Shown here piece after piece: positions 55,966 through 58,175 of a stretch of 58,175 nt of DNA. Position 1 is the first letter of the stretch. Every line of letters starts with the position of its first letter. The DNA comes from Zygnema circumcarinatum (Eukaryota; Streptophyta; Zygnematophyceae; Zygnematales; Zygnemataceae). The position numbers were made by a program, and so were the translations under genes. Location: the NCBI GenBank assembly GCA_037447605.1, contig CM074820.1:1202269-1260443 (forward strand), given 5' to 3'. Below the pieces are notes generated by a model. The model saw nothing but the letters and a program-made list of their open reading frames with translations, was not told the origin of the DNA and made no database searches.

Positions 55966-58133
55966 CCTCTTCCTCCCTCCCCCTGTCTCCTCCCTCCCCC
56001 TGTCTCCTCCCTCCCTCCCTCCCTCTCTCCCTCCCTCACCGAGAGGGGAGCCAGGAGGCGACTGTTTGCAAGGGGGAGCTTTCCGCACGTGCGGGGCCGA
56101 GAGCGATAGCAGGGCGTTCCTTGGACTGACGGGGACAGTCCGCAGTTCAGTAAGAACTGGTGATCATGGAAATGAATCTCAAAACCAGTTGCACGCTCTG
56201 TAGGGATTACGTGGACCAATGGTAAAGCGGCTTGGTGGATAAGAACGCTGTTGGGGATCTAGCACGAGCATAAAAACAGTTGCAGGGGCGGCCGTTGGGA
56301 CCGTACGACCGTACGATTCGTTTATTTTTCAGGGCAGAAAAGAGGGCAGCCGGAAATTTGAGAAACTAGGGGTGGCGTTCGATTTGGAAGCAGACGTCGG
56401 CGAGGGGGACAAATTATGTAATAACATTTCCTTCAAAATGCAAAAATAATGAGCATTGTTTTTTCTACCCTCGAGGTACGGAGGCAGGCGCCGTCGATTC
56501 TCGAAGTGCCAGGGTGGACGACCGCAGCCAATAGGAAGTGGGTTTGTGCCACATGGCATCTAGAACCTCGCAAAGCGCCAGTTGGGCCGACCAATGTGAA
56601 CGGGGACATTGGACAATGAAAAAATGTTGGCGACCTTGGCGGCTGCTTCTAGGGCCGTGTTGTTGAGCCTAGGAGTAGATTTCCACCTATGGACTTTGTC
56701 CTTAGATCCCTTGTGACCGATTACTTTGGTTCCCCATGTTGTATCTATCCATGTACCACATTTGGATGGCCTTGCCGTCGTGAGATCAATGCTATTTTCC
56801 TCATCCAATATCGTAATACCGAACAGGTTGAGAAAATGAGAAACGAGTTTACTTAATTTCTCAGTTCCCAATCTCAGTGAATAGGGTTGAACTTTGAACA
56901 CTCGAATCGAATTTTTTTCGATTTAAGAAAGCGAAAAGTTTGAAGGAGAAAGGTCAAAGACTGGACACGCTCGGTCGCACGTGTAGATTCCACTTTTTGC
57001 CACGTTGGGTCTGTACGATTTGAGAGATCCGGTTGACCCGGGCCACATTTTTCCGTATGAATCTTCAAGAGAAACCGATCAACAATTTCTGTACGAAAAA
57101 CCGTGTCCATGCGCTTTGCGATCCGCTAAAATCTCATTGTTGATCAGTGGACCCAAGTCAAACTCAAATTGACGAACGATAATTAATTGTCCAATGTTCA
57201 ATCGGTTCAACATAAAAATTGTATTTAGTAAAAAAATTGGAAATTCATTTCTCATTTCTTAACATGAATCGTGTTCACAAATATCAGGTTTTCTTTTTTT
57301 CAGAAGCCATCCCTTTTTTTTTTCTCAACCGTTGCACGGTTTGTGGAACCGAAACGTGAAATTCCCAGGGCTCGACTTGCGCGTGCTAATGTGACGCCAC
57401 GCGAATCTCAGACGATTATGGCGTGCTGCGTGGCTGCCTCTGATTGGTGTCGGAATCTTACCAAATATCTGATTCGTATCTTTTAGGATCTGAACACGAA
57501 GCAATGAGTGCGCCAGCGCGTTCAACGAATCCGATTTCCGGCCAATAAGCTCCCGAGTCCTGATTTAGCTGCAATCTTAGATCTGCTCCATGTCATCCGG
57601 CATACGTCCCACGTGGCAGCAGCACCAATCCCCTTTGGTTTCGCAGCCACAAGTTCGTATCCAAATCTCAATCCAACGGTCCGGCCCGGCCCGGCCCGGC
57701 CGTGCTGGTTCCAGCGTGTCGCCTGCCACGTCCAAGGACGATCAGATTATGTCCTCTGAATGGCTGTCGAAAGATTGTGGGTATGCGTTGAGGGCTCTGC
57801 GGTGCGCCTCCATCCGACTCCGCCGAAAACGACAGATATGGCCGCCCTTGGACCATCGCACCGACCATCGGGTGGTCGGTGATGGCTCCTGATTGATTGG
57901 AGTGACGTCACTGACGCTCCGCCGTCGCACTACCTGCCAGCCAAATATCGCGATACATTATATCCCTAATCGTATCGAAATATCCAGTTTATATGACGTC
58001 ACTATACGTCACCAAGTTAGTCACCAGGCGTAGGATGACGTCCGCGTCCATACGGACGGAGCGAGGCGGGGCGGGTCTTGGTGGCGGGGCCTGCGCACGT
58101 GCGAGCTCCGCCGCTGGGAGGCCCCTTCACTCC
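55966..58133. other. intergenic region right of the LSD1-type gene
   Basis: It holds the leader of the LSD1-type gene with a CCCT tract (55975-56037), a GACCGTACGACCGTACGA palindromic word at 56299-56316, a G-box at 57609-57617, a (GGCCC)n run at 57679-57700 and TATCGCGATA at 57946-57955. Open frames, including one of 113 codons on the minus strand at 56560-56901, show no convincing family. Confidence 0.5.
57946..57955. promoter_or_regulatory. TATCGCGATA palindrome, copy 4
   Basis: It ends 178 bp before the ATG at 58134. The downstream flank CCCTAATCGTATCGAAATAT parallels the flank of copy 2 read in reverse. Confidence 0.5.
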
Positions 58134-58175
58134 ATGTCCGGTGGGCCGCTTCCCTCCCTCCCCCCTCCCTCCTCC
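58134..58175 (+). CDS. possible start of a gene running off the window
   Basis: An ATG followed by an open Gly/Pro/Ser-rich frame (MSGGPLPSLPPPSS) to the window end. Support is positional: a TATCGCGATA copy lies 178 bp upstream, as at two other starts, and the flanking DNA is GC-rich. The CCCT content could equally be a simple repeat. Confidence 0.22.
   Translation, partial: MSGGPLPSLPPPSS

Noticed and set aside
56560-56901. 113-codon minus-strand frame as a possible retrotransposon endonuclease fragment
   Set aside because: Only a vague resemblance (IDLTTARPS); no catalytic motifs, no flanking reverse transcriptase.

Overview
This is a nuclear segment from a green plant of the streptophyte lineage (land plant or close algal relative). 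Ten intron-rich genes can be read by joining exons at consensus splice sites. Several are plant-specific or plant-type: MGDG synthase, a PITAIRE kinase of the CDKC class, a plastid-type cystathionine beta-lyase, an LSD1 zinc-finger protein and two plant-type beta-tubulins. The species cannot be fixed from the sequence. Gene density is about one per 5 kb, introns are mostly 100-900 bp, and simple repeats are very frequent (GGGA, CCT, GA, CCATG).

Layout, left to right: a possible gene tail (2-193); repeat-rich DNA; a TBC/RabGAP gene (+, 3401-7619); an unrecognised acidic coiled-coil gene (+, 10254-13914); MGDG synthase (+, 16215-20588); a CDKC kinase (-, 22198-27424) sharing a 643-bp divergent promoter with a type-II prohibitin (+, 28068-31125); two tandem beta-tubulin genes (-, 32873-35327 and 37010-39234); cystathionine beta-lyase (-, 40577-44788); an unrecognised gene (-, 46814 to about 49666) divergent from TRAPPC1/BET5 (+, 50575-51920); an LSD1-type zinc-finger gene (-, 52742-55965); and a possible start of another gene at the right edge (58134).

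The genes are ordinary housekeeping functions: vesicle traffic (TBC, TRAPPC1), plastid lipid synthesis, transcription elongation kinase, mitochondrial scaffold, cytoskeleton, methionine synthesis and cell-death control. They do not form an operon-like system, and I see no defence island, CRISPR array, rRNA or tRNA.

The unusual signals lie outside the exons. (1) Two fragments that read like bacterial genes (apolipoprotein N-acyltransferase start; metal ABC-transporter permease) sit inside a TBC intron. (2) The 10-bp palindrome TATCGCGATA occurs four times, each time 125-440 bp upstream of a start codon. (3) Arrays of a CCATTG/CAATGG repeat (dense CCAAT boxes) lie upstream of at least two genes. 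(4) CCACGTGGC G-boxes occur seven times. (5) Three genes use apparent GC-AG introns. (6) Perfect 20-23 bp hairpins lie in two introns. (7) The tubulin pair shows a sharp rise in identity in the last exon, as expected after gene conversion.
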